A DNA stretch of 64,000 nucleotides from Pomphorhynchus laevis. Taxonomy: Eukaryota; Acanthocephala; Palaeacanthocephala; Echinorhynchida; Pomphorhynchidae. A program made the position numbers and the translations under genes. The notes beneath the pieces are model-generated. The model was not told where the DNA came from and did no database searches. It saw nothing but the letters and a program-made list of their open reading frames with translations. The stretch lies in NCBI GenBank assembly GCA_012934845.2, contig WNNJ02001388.1, positions 1 to 64,000 on the forward strand, given 5' to 3'. Shown piece after piece: positions 1 through 10,269 of this stretch (position 1 is its first letter; each line of letters begins with the position of its first letter).

Positions 1-1150
1 TTATAAATTAATTATTAGCAAATTTAATATTTAAATATTAAATTTTTATATTTAATAAATATTAAAATATTAATATTAAAATATTATTTAATATAAAGAA
101 AAAAATGACATTTTAATCATCTCTTTAAATATTAGCAAAACTTATTTTACTATAAACATATGACCTATTAAGCTTATTTGAACAAGCGTTATTCAGCCGG
201 TCAACTAATTTAATTACTAAAGTTCGAAGCAGGATTAAAGAAGCTATAGTTTATATTTAGTTGTTGTGACTAAATATAAAAAAGTAAATTCATGTTAATT
301 AATTTTGCTCCAAAATTAGAAATCTTATCCTCCGTAATTACTTTTATTGTTGTTTCTAAAGCCAACGCGTATTATAAAATAATTAGTTAGTCTATATAGT
401 TAATATATAACTTTATTACTTGATTCCTTAAATGCGTGTCATATACGTAATAGCCCATGATGTAAATCGATTTGCAATAGTTTAACTTATACAGCTAAAT
501 ATTTCAGCTAAAATATTTTATAAAGCAATAATTTTACCACTCTAAAATACGATTATAGTGGTAAGATAAAAATACGATTAAATACGAAATTTATTAATTT
601 TTTAAAATTTAATTTTTTAAATATAATTATTCAATTTTAATATTTATATAATATTTTAATATTATTTGTCCATTTAAAAAAGCATAATTGAATTGATCAA
701 TAATCTATTTTTACAAAATAAGAATAAACTGTCTAATCACCTTTAAATTTTTAAATTAAAGAATAATAATTAAATAATAATTTCTAAGAATAATTATAAT
801 TTTCTACGAATAATTAAAGCGTATTTTTATGTGAATAGCAAGAAGAAAACTTTAGTAATATTATTAAATTGTCCTCAACATTTATCTTTTTCCCTATACT
901 CATTTGTAAAAAAATCGTTTATCACAAGCAATATCAAAAAATCTTTAATCATAGATCTTTAAATATCTAACTGATCCTTGGGGATTGGGCAGTCTTCAGA
1001 ATATCAATTGCAATTAATAATTTAAATAAAATAATGAATAATAAACCATAAATAATTAAATTATTTAAATGATTTGAGTAAACACATTAAAAAGTTAATG
1101 ATTATTTTAGCAAATTATTTAAATGATTTGTTTAGCAAATAAAGAATTAC
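1..1150. other. AT-rich sequence, no gene recognised
   Basis: Very AT-rich sequence with homopolymer and TTAAAT-type runs. I see no open frame with coding character and no repeat that I can assign to a family. Confidence 0.5.
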
Positions 1151-1225
1151 CTGTAAATATCCTTCAATCTCTGTAATAATTGCCTTCACGTTAAATAGTT
1201 GCTTACGAGATTCTTTCCTTTGTAG
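1151..1225 (-). CDS. Candidate host internal exon, unknown gene
   Basis: On the minus strand a 75-nt open segment is bounded by a good acceptor (pyrimidine-rich, ending TTTTTAAG) and a consensus donor (CAG|GTAATT). It reads as 25 codons without a stop, starting LQRKESRKQLF and ending EIEGYLQ, a charged helix-like composition unlike the flanking AT-rich DNA. Both splice junctions are compatible with phase 0. It may belong to the same minus-strand gene as the exon at 4270-4515, but that is inference. I do not recognise the protein. A chance open stretch of 75 nt is possible, so confidence is moderate. Confidence 0.4.
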
Positions 1226-2810
1226 CTTAAAAATACAAAGTAATAATGAAAAACCATATTGTAAAGCAATTTAAAAGAAACTCTATTATAAATATAGTTC
1301 GAATAAAACTAGACAAAAGAATGAAATAGGATACATGTTTTTTAAAGGTGTACCCAACGAATGTGAAGCGAATCATTAATGTGATTACTGGTGTGCAGTG
1401 AAGAAATTGTAAACGAAGATAAAAATTTATGCTTTCAGCTAATGATTGGTATATCTTTGTTGAATATCTTTGTTCACTCTGTATGCTTTTTCTAGATTGC
1501 AACTATTGACAATGTGGACTTCTGCGCCACCATATTAGATCATCAGTATTGATGCAAACTTGATTCTAGAATCGAAATTTAAGTAAAACACATTCTGTCC
1601 GAAATTCAAAAGTGATAAAAGGGTCATTATCTTCGATTTCTAAAGCTCGAGAAAAGACCACACAAAATAAGAGAAATTAAGTGAATTTACGTCTTTGAAA
1701 GACTGGTTTTTCGGAATGATTTGGTCTCTTAAAATGTCAGTTATCAAACCAAGAGTTTCGGGATGTTTGGCAATTCAATATGGAATAATTTAAGGTCGAG
1801 AATACTTTATTCCAATTGTCATTTGGTTGGAATTTAATAGTCATTTTAATCTTTTAATCCCTTGTTTATAAGCATACACATTTTAAACCAGATTTAACTC
1901 TTCTTTTGAAAACAGATAAAGTTTTTACAAATATTATGCTACCATCTAATGACTGACATGTTTTGTTGTATATCTTTGTACACTCTGTATGCTTTTTCTA
2001 GATTGCAACAATTATTGACAATGGGAATCCCTGCGCCACCAAATATTGGATACTAATTTGAACATACATCTTTTACAATTCAATTTGGATTGACATTTAA
2101 TAGCTTATCGAAAAATGTCAATGTAGACAACCAAAACATTTCTCGTTCAAACAATGCGTATTCGATTTCAATCGTCACATTAAAATTCGTGATATTTGAC
2201 TAATAAACTGAAATCAGTGTCAAAACCTTTTACATTTGATAATCGCTAAAAAAAACTTAAAAGTCGAATGTCCGAACTGATATAAATTGAAATGAACTTC
2301 TCGCGATAGAATAGAGTGTTCATACTTGGATTAGTCGTTTTAAAAAACTAGCACTCATCTTACAGAGAAAGTAGACGAGTGACGCTTTCACGTCCCTCAC
2401 TAGGGGAGTAACAAAGTGTGCACAAGAATGAGTGAACAGTTAGCTATTTCGTCGTCGAACAGGCTCGCCATTATCAAGTATCTAAAAATATAAAAAGGGA
2501 AATAAAAAACAAAGAGAAAGGGAAACAAAATATACATCTATGAAACATAATTCGTTTTAATCGTTTTAGCGGCAATTACAATTTTGTTAAGATCTAAATT
2601 AAATATTCAAATTAATATTATTGAAATATTTAATGAATGTAAAATACTCAATGTCATTAAATATTGAACATTCATGTTATTAATTATTAAACATCATTAT
2701 TAATGGATTTTAATTAAATATTTAAATTAAAATCAATAATTACTGAATTATTATTTTAAATAATTTATTAATACTTAATTTAATAGTGCCAAAAAGCAAA
2801 AACAGTTATA
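1226..2810. other. AT-rich sequence with a local duplication
   Basis: No complete gene recognised. A 276-nt minus-strand open frame (1227-1502) is hydrophobic and could include an exon, but it lacks convincing splice borders. The only clear structure is the duplicated segment described separately. Confidence 0.4.
1462..2041. repeat. Duplicated segment of about 70 bp (1462-1532 and 1970-2041)
   Basis: Two copies about 510 bp apart share a core containing CACTCTGTATGCTTTTTCTA and ending TGCGCCACCA. Read on the minus strand, both copies encode a similar short peptide (NLEKAYRV followed by KDIQQ), so this could be a duplicated exon or a repeat fragment. I cannot decide which. Confidence 0.6.
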
Positions 2811-3724
2811 TCACACACCTGTACAATGATCTAGAGTCCCCCGAAGGTAAATTAAGTGGTGGAAACATCGAGAATGCAGAGATAAACTAACCCCTGCTCT
2901 CCATTTGGCTATCCAGACCACATCATTAACAGAGGATGTAAACGAGTGTTTGGAATCTGCCGTCCGAAATATATCCAATGCAGCGCAACCAATCCTCGGT
3001 GTCACTAAGCCAGGTCGAAAGTTTATTGACAAACAAACGTGGTTCTGGAATGAAGAGGTCCAACAAGCTGTACGAGATAAAAAGGACGCATATAAAAAGT
3101 GGAAACTGTCTCAGCTCTCAGACGATAAAGAACGTTACCGTATACAAAATAGGATTGCCAAAACGAAAGTGGCAGAGAGCAAAAATAATTACATCGCAGA
3201 CCTGTACAATAATCTAGAGTACCCCGAAGGTGAATGTGATATATACCGCCTTGCAAAGTCTCGATCAAATGCCGCCAAAGACATCATTCACTTTGCCCAA
3301 ATTAAGAGTAAAGATGGAACTATACTGCGATATGATAGAGAAATTCAGGACATATAGCGTGAACATTACAAATAAATAAGTAACATAGAATTCCCCCATC
3401 CTAATATACCCTTGGGGACATGCACCTCTAGACCAGTCCCGGAAATCACAACCGCAGAAGTAGCTGAGTATTAAGGAAGATGAAAAATGGAAAAGCTACC
3501 GGACCAGATGGAATTCCTGCCGACGTTTAGAAATTCACAGGTCTTGCAGGCATAGCTTTTCTTACGCATCTTACCTAAAGCAGGGCAAAGATCGCTTAAG
3601 ATTCCCATCTGGAAACAGAAAGGTGATATTGCTAGCTGCTATTATCGTTCTGTCCGGCTATTATTCCACACGATGAAAATCTTTGAGCATATCCTGGATA
3701 AAAGACTAATGGTTCTGACTAACA
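2811..3724 (+). mobile_element. RTE-type LINE fragment (ORF2, linker and N-terminal RT)
   Basis: A 150-codon open frame (2905-3357) matches the linker between endonuclease and reverse transcriptase of RTE-clade LINEs: WFWNEEVQQAVRDKKDAYKKW, then DLYNNLEYPEGECDIYRLAK, then KDGTILRYDREIQ. Downstream, in shifted frames, lie the RT-entry motifs MKNGKATGPDGIPADVW and IWKQKGDIASCY. The element is truncated at both ends and carries several frameshifts and stops. The first 40 bp (2813-2850) resemble the later segment near 3196-3235, so the left end is itself a rearranged duplicate. It ends where the PLE fragment begins. Confidence 0.8.
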
Positions 3725-4015
3725 TCAATGACTTCTAATAATTGTTTCAAAACTCAACTCACTACGTTCATATGTTGGATTTACATTTAAATCATTAGAA
3801 TTAACCTCTTTCATTAGTATATCATAATAAAGGTTTTTGCATATGAAGACAAAGTTATTACTAGCTTTATCAATAGTTGTTATTATATAGTTATCCTTTA
3901 ATTTAGTAAGTTCTTTATACATATCTTTATTAATTTTATCTTTTCTTTTGTAATTGTTTATTATTTTCATTTTATTTTTAATTTTATCAAATAAAATTAA
4001 ATTATTTAAAGTTAT
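3725..4015 (-). mobile_element. Penelope-like element fragment (RT N-terminal part)
   Basis: The minus-strand translation contains KLKDNYIITTIDKASNNFVF, almost identical to the plus-strand PLE at 53957-54418. This is the first conserved block of a PLE reverse transcriptase. Only about 80 codons remain; the piece abuts the RTE fragment, so one element probably landed in or next to the other. Old, truncated fossil. Confidence 0.8.
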
Positions 4016-4269
4016 TATATATAATATTATTTTAATATTATCTTATGTTGATTAGAGGCTAATCTAACTAATAATTATCAGTCAAATAAAAATGATTTTA
4101 CTTGAGCCAATAGTTCGCGCACTTATTGTATCTTCAAATAATTGTAATAAGTTGAAACTTTTAAAGTCGGAACTCTCCATTCTGAAAAGTTCAAATGATC
4201 TTTTCCGCAGCAAACTCATATTTATAATAATAAATATAATAAAAATTGTCCAGTAATTAAGGAACCAAC

Positions 4270-4515
4270 CTTGGTAGAAACACATGCTTCATGAATTTCA
4301 CACGCCTCTTTCTGGAATAATTTGAATTCTCTACATCTTTTTGAGCCCAACCGGATAGCACAATTAAGTTCTGACAATAAAATCTGTAATTTGCCAACAA
4401 TTGCTCTGCACTGACGAGCGTAAAGCAAAGCTTTCTGGTTTTCAAATTTTGTACGAGTAATATTTGCTGTTGGCAATGGATCTTGTTTTTTACTTTTCAA
4501 AATGAGTTTATCAGT
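4270..4515 (-). CDS. Candidate host internal exon, 82 codons, unknown protein
   Basis: A minus-strand open segment of exactly 82 codons sits between a strong acceptor (TTTGTTTTATTAG) and a strong donor (ACCAAG|GTTGGT), both phase 0. The peptide runs from TDKLILKSKK through QKALLYARQCRAIVGKLQIL to EIHEACVSTK. It is rich in Lys, Leu and Cys and looks alpha-helical. GC content rises relative to the flanks, as expected for an exon. Further open sequence with coding character continues on the same strand at about 4090-4215 (containing FRMESSDFKSFNLLQLF), but I could not find an acceptor that keeps frame. I do not recognise the family. Confidence 0.5.
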
Positions 4516-5440
4516 CTAATAAAACAAATTCAAACGAATTATCGTCATTTAAAAACACAGGCAATTAAAATTTTTAAATTTTTTTTAAAATGTATTTATT
4601 ACGGTCATAATATCAATTTAACTTGCACCATATACAGAGTATTAATACGCTGAGATAGGGGTAGGCTTATCTCGGATGACGATGAGTACATGTAATCACG
4701 TATAATGATTGTATGATGCGTCACGTACAATCATTGAAATTTATCCAAATCAAGAAATAAGAAAGAAAAATGCTCGTTTTATTTAAATTACGTATGATTT
4801 TTTACTGTACTGACTAAATATTCTTTTATAATCTTTTTATAGATTATAAAAAGATTAAAGCCGAATAACCTAATAATGCAAGCCGTAAAACCGAATAACT
4901 TCAATCAATCACTACATTATTATAATTTTCTTAGATTGGTGAATCATTGATTTAAAGAGTATCTTTTCGTTTTCACTTAATTTTTGAAAAATTTTGTAAT
5001 ACGCGAATAAAATTTAATATTTCGACTTTCTATCGAAGTCATTGTCAAGGATGTAATCTAGAAAAATTTACAATCAGTACAATAAAACTACAAAATAAAA
5101 AATAAAAGTTTCTATTTGTAGAGTTTTAGCACTCGTCCAGATTCATTTAATTTTATATTTATTAATGGACGATAAATTCGAATGAGGAGTGCTTCCACCA
5201 GTCTTAATCCGTATGTACTATTGCATTTGTAAAGTATTTTAAAATTCTTTATCATCTCGTCTAATGCAAAAACTCCTCCACTATATTCGGTTTCTAGATG
5301 CTTCTGGATGGCACTACTCTTATACTTATACTACTCTTATATGAATATTGATACACAACGTTGTGAGTGTTTTCTGGAGTGGTTCTCTTCCTAAACGAAA
5401 AAATGGATCCTAAACGATGAGGTCGGAAAAACCCTCTTAA
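4516..5440. other. AT-rich intergenic or intronic sequence
   Basis: No gene recognised. It holds a perfect inverted repeat at 4829-4857 (13-nt arms, 3-nt spacer) and otherwise featureless AT-rich DNA. Confidence 0.5.
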
Positions 5441-7066
5441 AAAAGAATTTATTTTAACGTGGCAAATGCGTGCCGACAGGAACGAAGCGATAGCGAGGTG
5501 GGGCGAGTATCGTCTAAGAAAGGAAGGTTGATGAACGATGGGGAGCCGACAGCGATGAGACGAAAGGTAACGAGAAGAAGGCGGAGTTTTATGCGGATGT
5601 GGATGGTGGGCCAGAAGAGTTGGGCAAAATATGTGGATGTGTTGTCGAAGCGACGGAGACGAAAGAGCACTCGAACGGCGGTGTTGATTATTCGTTGTAG
5701 GGGTAGGATGATGGATTTTGGAGAATTGGCGAAAAGGCTAAGGCAGTAATCGATTTTAGGGGAAAAGAAGAGACATACAAGAACGGAAGTCGATAAGGGG
5801 GCGGATACGGCGGATGCCACGGAGAATTAAGTTAGATGAGCGGACCTTGTCACGGACGAAGGGTTTAAGGGAAAGGTGATCATCGAAATGGAAGCCTAAA
5901 AAAGTGAGATTGTGGACTATGGGGATGATTGATGAGGCAAAATATACAGTGGGAGGAGATATGTTTGGTTTACGGGGGAGAATCCACATTATTTTGGACT
6001 TTTCGGGGTTTAGAACGAGATGGAGATTGGAGAGACGTTTGTAGATAGAAGAAAGACAGTTGGAGGCAGAAATGCCGATATCGTGTATGCGATGTGCGGG
6101 TACATGAGCATAGATTAGAATGTCATCGGCGTATTGCATGACGTAAAAGGAGTAAGGTTTGATAAACAGAGAGAGATCGCCAAGCAGAAGAGAGAAAAGC
6201 AGGGGACCTAGGACTGAACCTTGTGTGACCCCGACAAAAAAGGAATTGGAGGGGAGGATGATGAATTAGAACAGACGCGAAAGGAACGGTCGGATAGATA
6301 TGAGGCGAACCATGCTACGGAGGAGGAAGAAAAGCCGTAATCATAACGAAGGCGAGAGAGGAGGACGGAGTGGTCGACAATGTCGAATTTGAGGAGAGGT
6401 CGAGGGAGATGAGAACACTATATAGAGCCTTGTCTCGATAAATGAGTAAGTCGTTGTACACTTTGATGCGTGCGATTTCTGTGGAGTGATTAGAGCGGAA
6501 AGCGGATTGGAAAGGAGGGTACAGATTGGATGAGAAGAGATAAACGTTGATTTGTATTAAGATGAGGCGTTCTAAGAGCTTAGAAAGAGTAGGGAGTAGT
6601 GAAATGGGGCGATAGCTAGAAAAAAGGGAGGGATCGAGCGATTGTTTCTTAAGGATGGGACGAACGATTGCGGATTTCCAGTGTGAAGGGAAGATACGAT
6701 TGCGGATGGACGAGTTAAGCAAGGTTGTGAGAAATGGGGATATTGATGAGCATATAGATTTTAATATGTGAGTAGGCAGGGGATCGGCAGGTGAGGTTTT
6801 GTTGGGCAAGGACATGAGTACAGATGATACTTCTCTAGGTGAGACAGGGAGATGAAAGAGTTCCGGAAGAATGTGGCTAGACTGGGCAGAGTGGGATATG
6901 ATCGAGACCGGGGTGTGAGAGAGCAACGTGGATACTTTAGTCCGGAGAAATGACGAATAGTCATTGGCATTGATGTTGCACGGCGAAGATGAGCGAGCAA
7001 GGATTGAGTTAAAAGTATGCCAGAGTCTTAGAGTTATATCCAGATTCGAATTTTGATTCATACAAC
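5441..7066 (-). mobile_element. CR1/L2-group LINE, subfamily A, 5'-truncated copy (RT and C-terminus)
   Basis: Minus-strand frames encode the RT entry (SSYRPISLLPTLSKLLERLI), the YADD catalytic box within VMQYADDILIYAH region sequence, and the C-terminal LINE domain. The 3' end lies at 5446-5470 with the conserved terminus that reads ATTTGCCACG in LINE sense. Relative to sibling copies about 260 bp around the ORF2 end and 3' UTR are deleted, joining the terminal hairpin directly to coding sequence. Several frameshifts split ORF2 into at least three frames (7061-6315, 6139-5756, 5820-5449). Truncated at its 5' side near 7066. Confidence 0.85.
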
Positions 7067-7840
7067 GAATATGTTGATGACATATTTGCGTCAGCGATCT
7101 AACTTCGTTTGTAAAATTTAAAACCGAATCGTTTTAATAATACACTATGACTTTGTTGTGGCATATTGCGTTTGTCTGCGTTGTATTACCTGTTCGCATA
7201 ATTTTATCTATAATTGCCTCAACTTTTGATAGTGGAAAAACGAAAATAAACTCTTTAAATCACTGATTCACGTGATTATATAGTTATAATCTAAGCTTAT
7301 AACTATATATAATAATTTATTTAACGCGGCAAAAAGCGTGCAAAATGTACGCATACATGACTAAATTTAAAAAAAAACTTAAAATAACAAAACTAAAATC
7401 AGATATTACATTTCTATTATAATTTCCATTTAAGAAAAAATTTCCTTTAAAAAATTATTATTCGCATGTTATGCTTTGGCATGACAAAGCATAACATGCT
7501 TTGGCATCTTATGCATCTTATGCAATAATTATTTTATTATAAACTAATTATTATATTATAATATATTATTATAAAATAATTATTATAATATATTATATAT
7601 TATATATTATAAATGCGAATAATTATATTCGCATTTTATGCTATTATTATCATTCGCATGTTATGCTTATATTTTTAAAAAATGTTATGCTTTGGCCGTA
7701 CACAAATCATACGCAAATCGCAGTCCCTGCTCTGCCTTTGAGTATAGCGAACCCGCAAAGTAGCAAGGTATGGGGAGTGGATCGAGTTGGTCGAGCATGC
7801 GTTTTATGCTGCTTGTATTTTCAACATCAGGTGGGATGAT
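7067..7840. other. AT-rich DNA with palindromes
   Basis: No gene recognised. Contains a perfect palindrome (7465-7478 paired with 7485-7498) and a second one around 7612-7640 built on ATGCGAAT, both next to an AT microsatellite (7540-7615). Confidence 0.5.
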
Positions 7841-7844
7841 GTTG

Positions 7845-8112
7845 AAAATATTAGTTCCAGATTTTTCCTGTCAGTTTCAGATTTTTTTTCTAGAACCGAC
7901 ATCTTCCACATCGGAATGCCATGATCGTTATACAAGTTTGGAAGTTGGATGCGATTGTAAAGATTGTGACTTATAAACCCTTGTTCAATTAAAACATCTG
8001 ACCGCTCGGTGTATCAAAGTACTCCGTTTACATGTGGTTTTTGTTCATTTACAGCTATGCTGCTCCTCCACTTCGGTCTCACACACAACTACTCAGACCG
8101 ATACTATTTTCG
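7845..8112 (+). mobile_element. LINE 5' fragment (5' UTR repeat and start of ORF1)
   Basis: Starts in the LINE 5' UTR iterated motif (CCTGTCAGTTTCAGATTTTT) and continues into the Cys-rich N-terminus of ORF1 (peptide VGCDCKDCDL, compare VGCDSKDCDVW in the better preserved copy at 38758). Broken by stops and frameshifts and cut off at about 8112, where a non-LINE spacer begins. Nearly identical to 21790-22075. Confidence 0.7.
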
Positions 8113-8540
8113 ACGTTTCGATTAGTTTAAAAGGAGTGAATAAAAATACCTTTATAGCAAATTTGTAATGAATTTATTTTCTTCATTCTTTCAAAACTAA
8201 TCAAAATTATTAATGGTGAGCTATTGATTTATAATGACAGGAATATACATTTAATACACGTTTCATTGCGATGTTCATTAACCCTAGCAATAACAATATG
8301 ATATTATTACGTATGAGTACATAATATATAATATACCAGAACTTACATTAAAGGTCATCTCTGGAGGAACTGCTATATTTTTAGAGTCCGGCTACAATTT
8401 ATAGACCCAGCATAGCAGTTGAGGTACATGTCAATGATAAATTTATTCTTATGTGATATGATTATCAAAAAACAGATATCATTTAATTAAAAACATGATA
8501 AAATTAATTAAAAACTGAAAAATCTAAGAGATAAAGATAA
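8113..8540. repeat. Spacer carrying a divergent copy of the PLE-linked structured motif
   Basis: AT-rich insert between two LINE 5' fragments. At 8347-8440 it carries the boxes GGAGGAACTGCTAT and AGCATAGCAG followed by TACATG and AATGA, the same order as in the PLE 3' regions at 43981-44090 and 61489-61590. An almost identical copy is at 22281-22376. Probably a PLE-derived sequence. Confidence 0.5.
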
Positions 8541-9170
8541 AAAGTTTTCATGCCAGTTCCAGATTTTTCCTGTCAATTCCAGATAGTCCTGTCACTTACA
8601 GATTTTTTATGTCACTTAAGATTTTTCCTGTCACTTCCAGATTTTTCAGGTCAGTTCCGCTCGCTACGCTCGCGGATGGAGCTTAATCTCGATAAAAGAT
8701 CATGCCTAGAAAAGCTAATATCAAATCCCTGTTTCTGATAACACATCTTGCACATGGGCATGCAATGATCGTTATACAAGTTTGGAAGTTGGATGCGATT
8801 GTAAAGATTGTGACTTATAAACCCTTGTTCGATTAAAATATCTGACCGCTCGGTGTATCAAAGTAAACAATTTACATGTGGTTTTTGTTCTTCAGTAAAA
8901 CTTTTACAGCTATGCTGCACCTCCACGTCTGTCTCAAACACGACTACTCAGACCGATACTATTTTCAAAGATTCGCTCACATCAACACGTGACTACGCAT
9001 CCTATAATCCCATTCTTGAATGTTCTCTTACACACACTCCCCGTATTACTACGAATAAAACTTTCATTCATCTTCATCCTCCTAACAATGCAAGCGATAA
9101 AACTGTTCATCTCGTACCTCTTCTTTCCTGTTCCTCCTCCACCTAAATACATCTCATTAATTTATCCCCA
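8541..9170 (+). mobile_element. LINE 5' end and ORF1 fragment
   Basis: Begins with about five degenerate 20-bp units of the LINE 5' UTR repeat (8550-8660), then an ORF1 start (ATG at 8700) and a Cys-rich region in shifted frames, then a Ser/Thr/Pro-rich ORF1 middle (8853-9146). Stops and frameshifts interrupt it, and it ends without ORF2. It is the right half of a 1.2-kb block duplicated at 22476-23010. Confidence 0.7.
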
Positions 9171-9483
9171 ACTTATCTTAATTATCCATAAATTTCTGTT
9201 AGCATCTTCAGATAATTAGATAATTTTATGAAAATGCTAGCAGAGGTTAGCAAAATGTTAAATAAAAATTTATCCTTTCTTGATCTAGCTCCAATAATTC
9301 TTTATCTATAATGGATCATTATCAACTGTGGTGCCGTTTATTTCGTGGTTGTTTTAGCTCTTTCGTACTACAATCAGATTTGGATAAAGTTAGTAGTTGG
9401 TGTCATCGAACGGCTTAGTAATCAATGTTAGTAAATGTCGACATGAGAATTCGTCAATCCCGATTACCTTCCCCGTCTTATAA
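9171..9483. repeat. Unassigned sequence with a dispersed repeat (9225-9335)
   Basis: The stretch with AATGCTAGCAGAGG and ending AATGGATCATTATCA recurs at 56866-56975 on the same strand, and partly in reverse at about 19085-19160. No coding content seen. The last 140 bp before the LINE at 9484 are unassigned. Confidence 0.5.
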
Positions 9484-10240
9484 AAAAAGGATTTATTTAA
9501 CGTGGCAAATGCGTGCCAGCGCACGCTTGCATGACCACAACAAAACAAAAATGTAAATCATGTGTCGAGAAGGTGTGAACGGAGGTGTTTGAATGTGATA
9601 AAGGAGGGAGCGCGGCGTACGTCGAGAGGGAGTTGATTCAAGGCGAATGAGGCGGCGACGTGGAAGGATCGGAGACCATAGTTGTTGGAGTAATTAGGAA
9701 CGTGGAATAAGAGGGTATGACGGGAACGCAGCGATAGCGAGGTGGAGCGAGTGTCGTCTAAGAAAGGAAGGTTGATGAACGATGCGGAGCCGACAGCGAT
9801 GCGACGAAAAGTTACGAGAAGAAGGCGGAGTTTGATGCGGATGTGGATGGTGGGCTAGGAGAGTTGGGCAAGATATGCGGATATGTGGTCAAAGCGACGG
9901 AGACGAAAGAGCGCTCGAACGGCGGAGTTGATTATGCGTTGTAGGGGTAGGATGATGAATTATGGAGAATTGGCGAAAAGGCTAAGGCAGTAATCGATTT
10001 TAGGGAAAAGAAGCGATGAAAGAAATGACATACAAGAACGGAAGTCGATGAGGGGGCGGACACGGCGGATGTCACGGAGAATTAAGTTAGACGAGTGGAC
10101 CTTGTCACGGACGAAGGGTTTAAGAGAAAGGAGCTCATCGAAATGGAAGCCTAAGAAAGTGAGATTATGTACTATTGGGATGATCGATGAAGCAAAAGAT
10201 ACAGTAAAAGGAGATATGTTTGGTTTACAGTTATCGAATC
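9484..10240 (-). mobile_element. LINE subfamily A, 3' fragment
   Basis: Starts at the LINE 3' terminus (hairpin and ATTTGCCACGTTAAATAAAT in LINE sense) and extends through the 3' UTR and ORF2 C-terminal region, then stops abruptly at 10240 within the RT. 5'-truncated, as is typical for target-primed reverse transcription. Frames are broken. Confidence 0.8.
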
Positions 10241-10269
10241 AGTAAATGACTTTACTGATCCAGGTGTTG

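Noticed and set aside
2811-3032. Minus-strand open frames over the RTE fragment
   Set aside because: Antisense shadows of the RTE ORF2 linker, which is unmistakable on the plus strand.
5459-5749. Arg-rich plus-strand open frame
   Set aside because: Antisense of the LINE ORF2 C-terminal domain. The same artefact recurs at 10521-10772.
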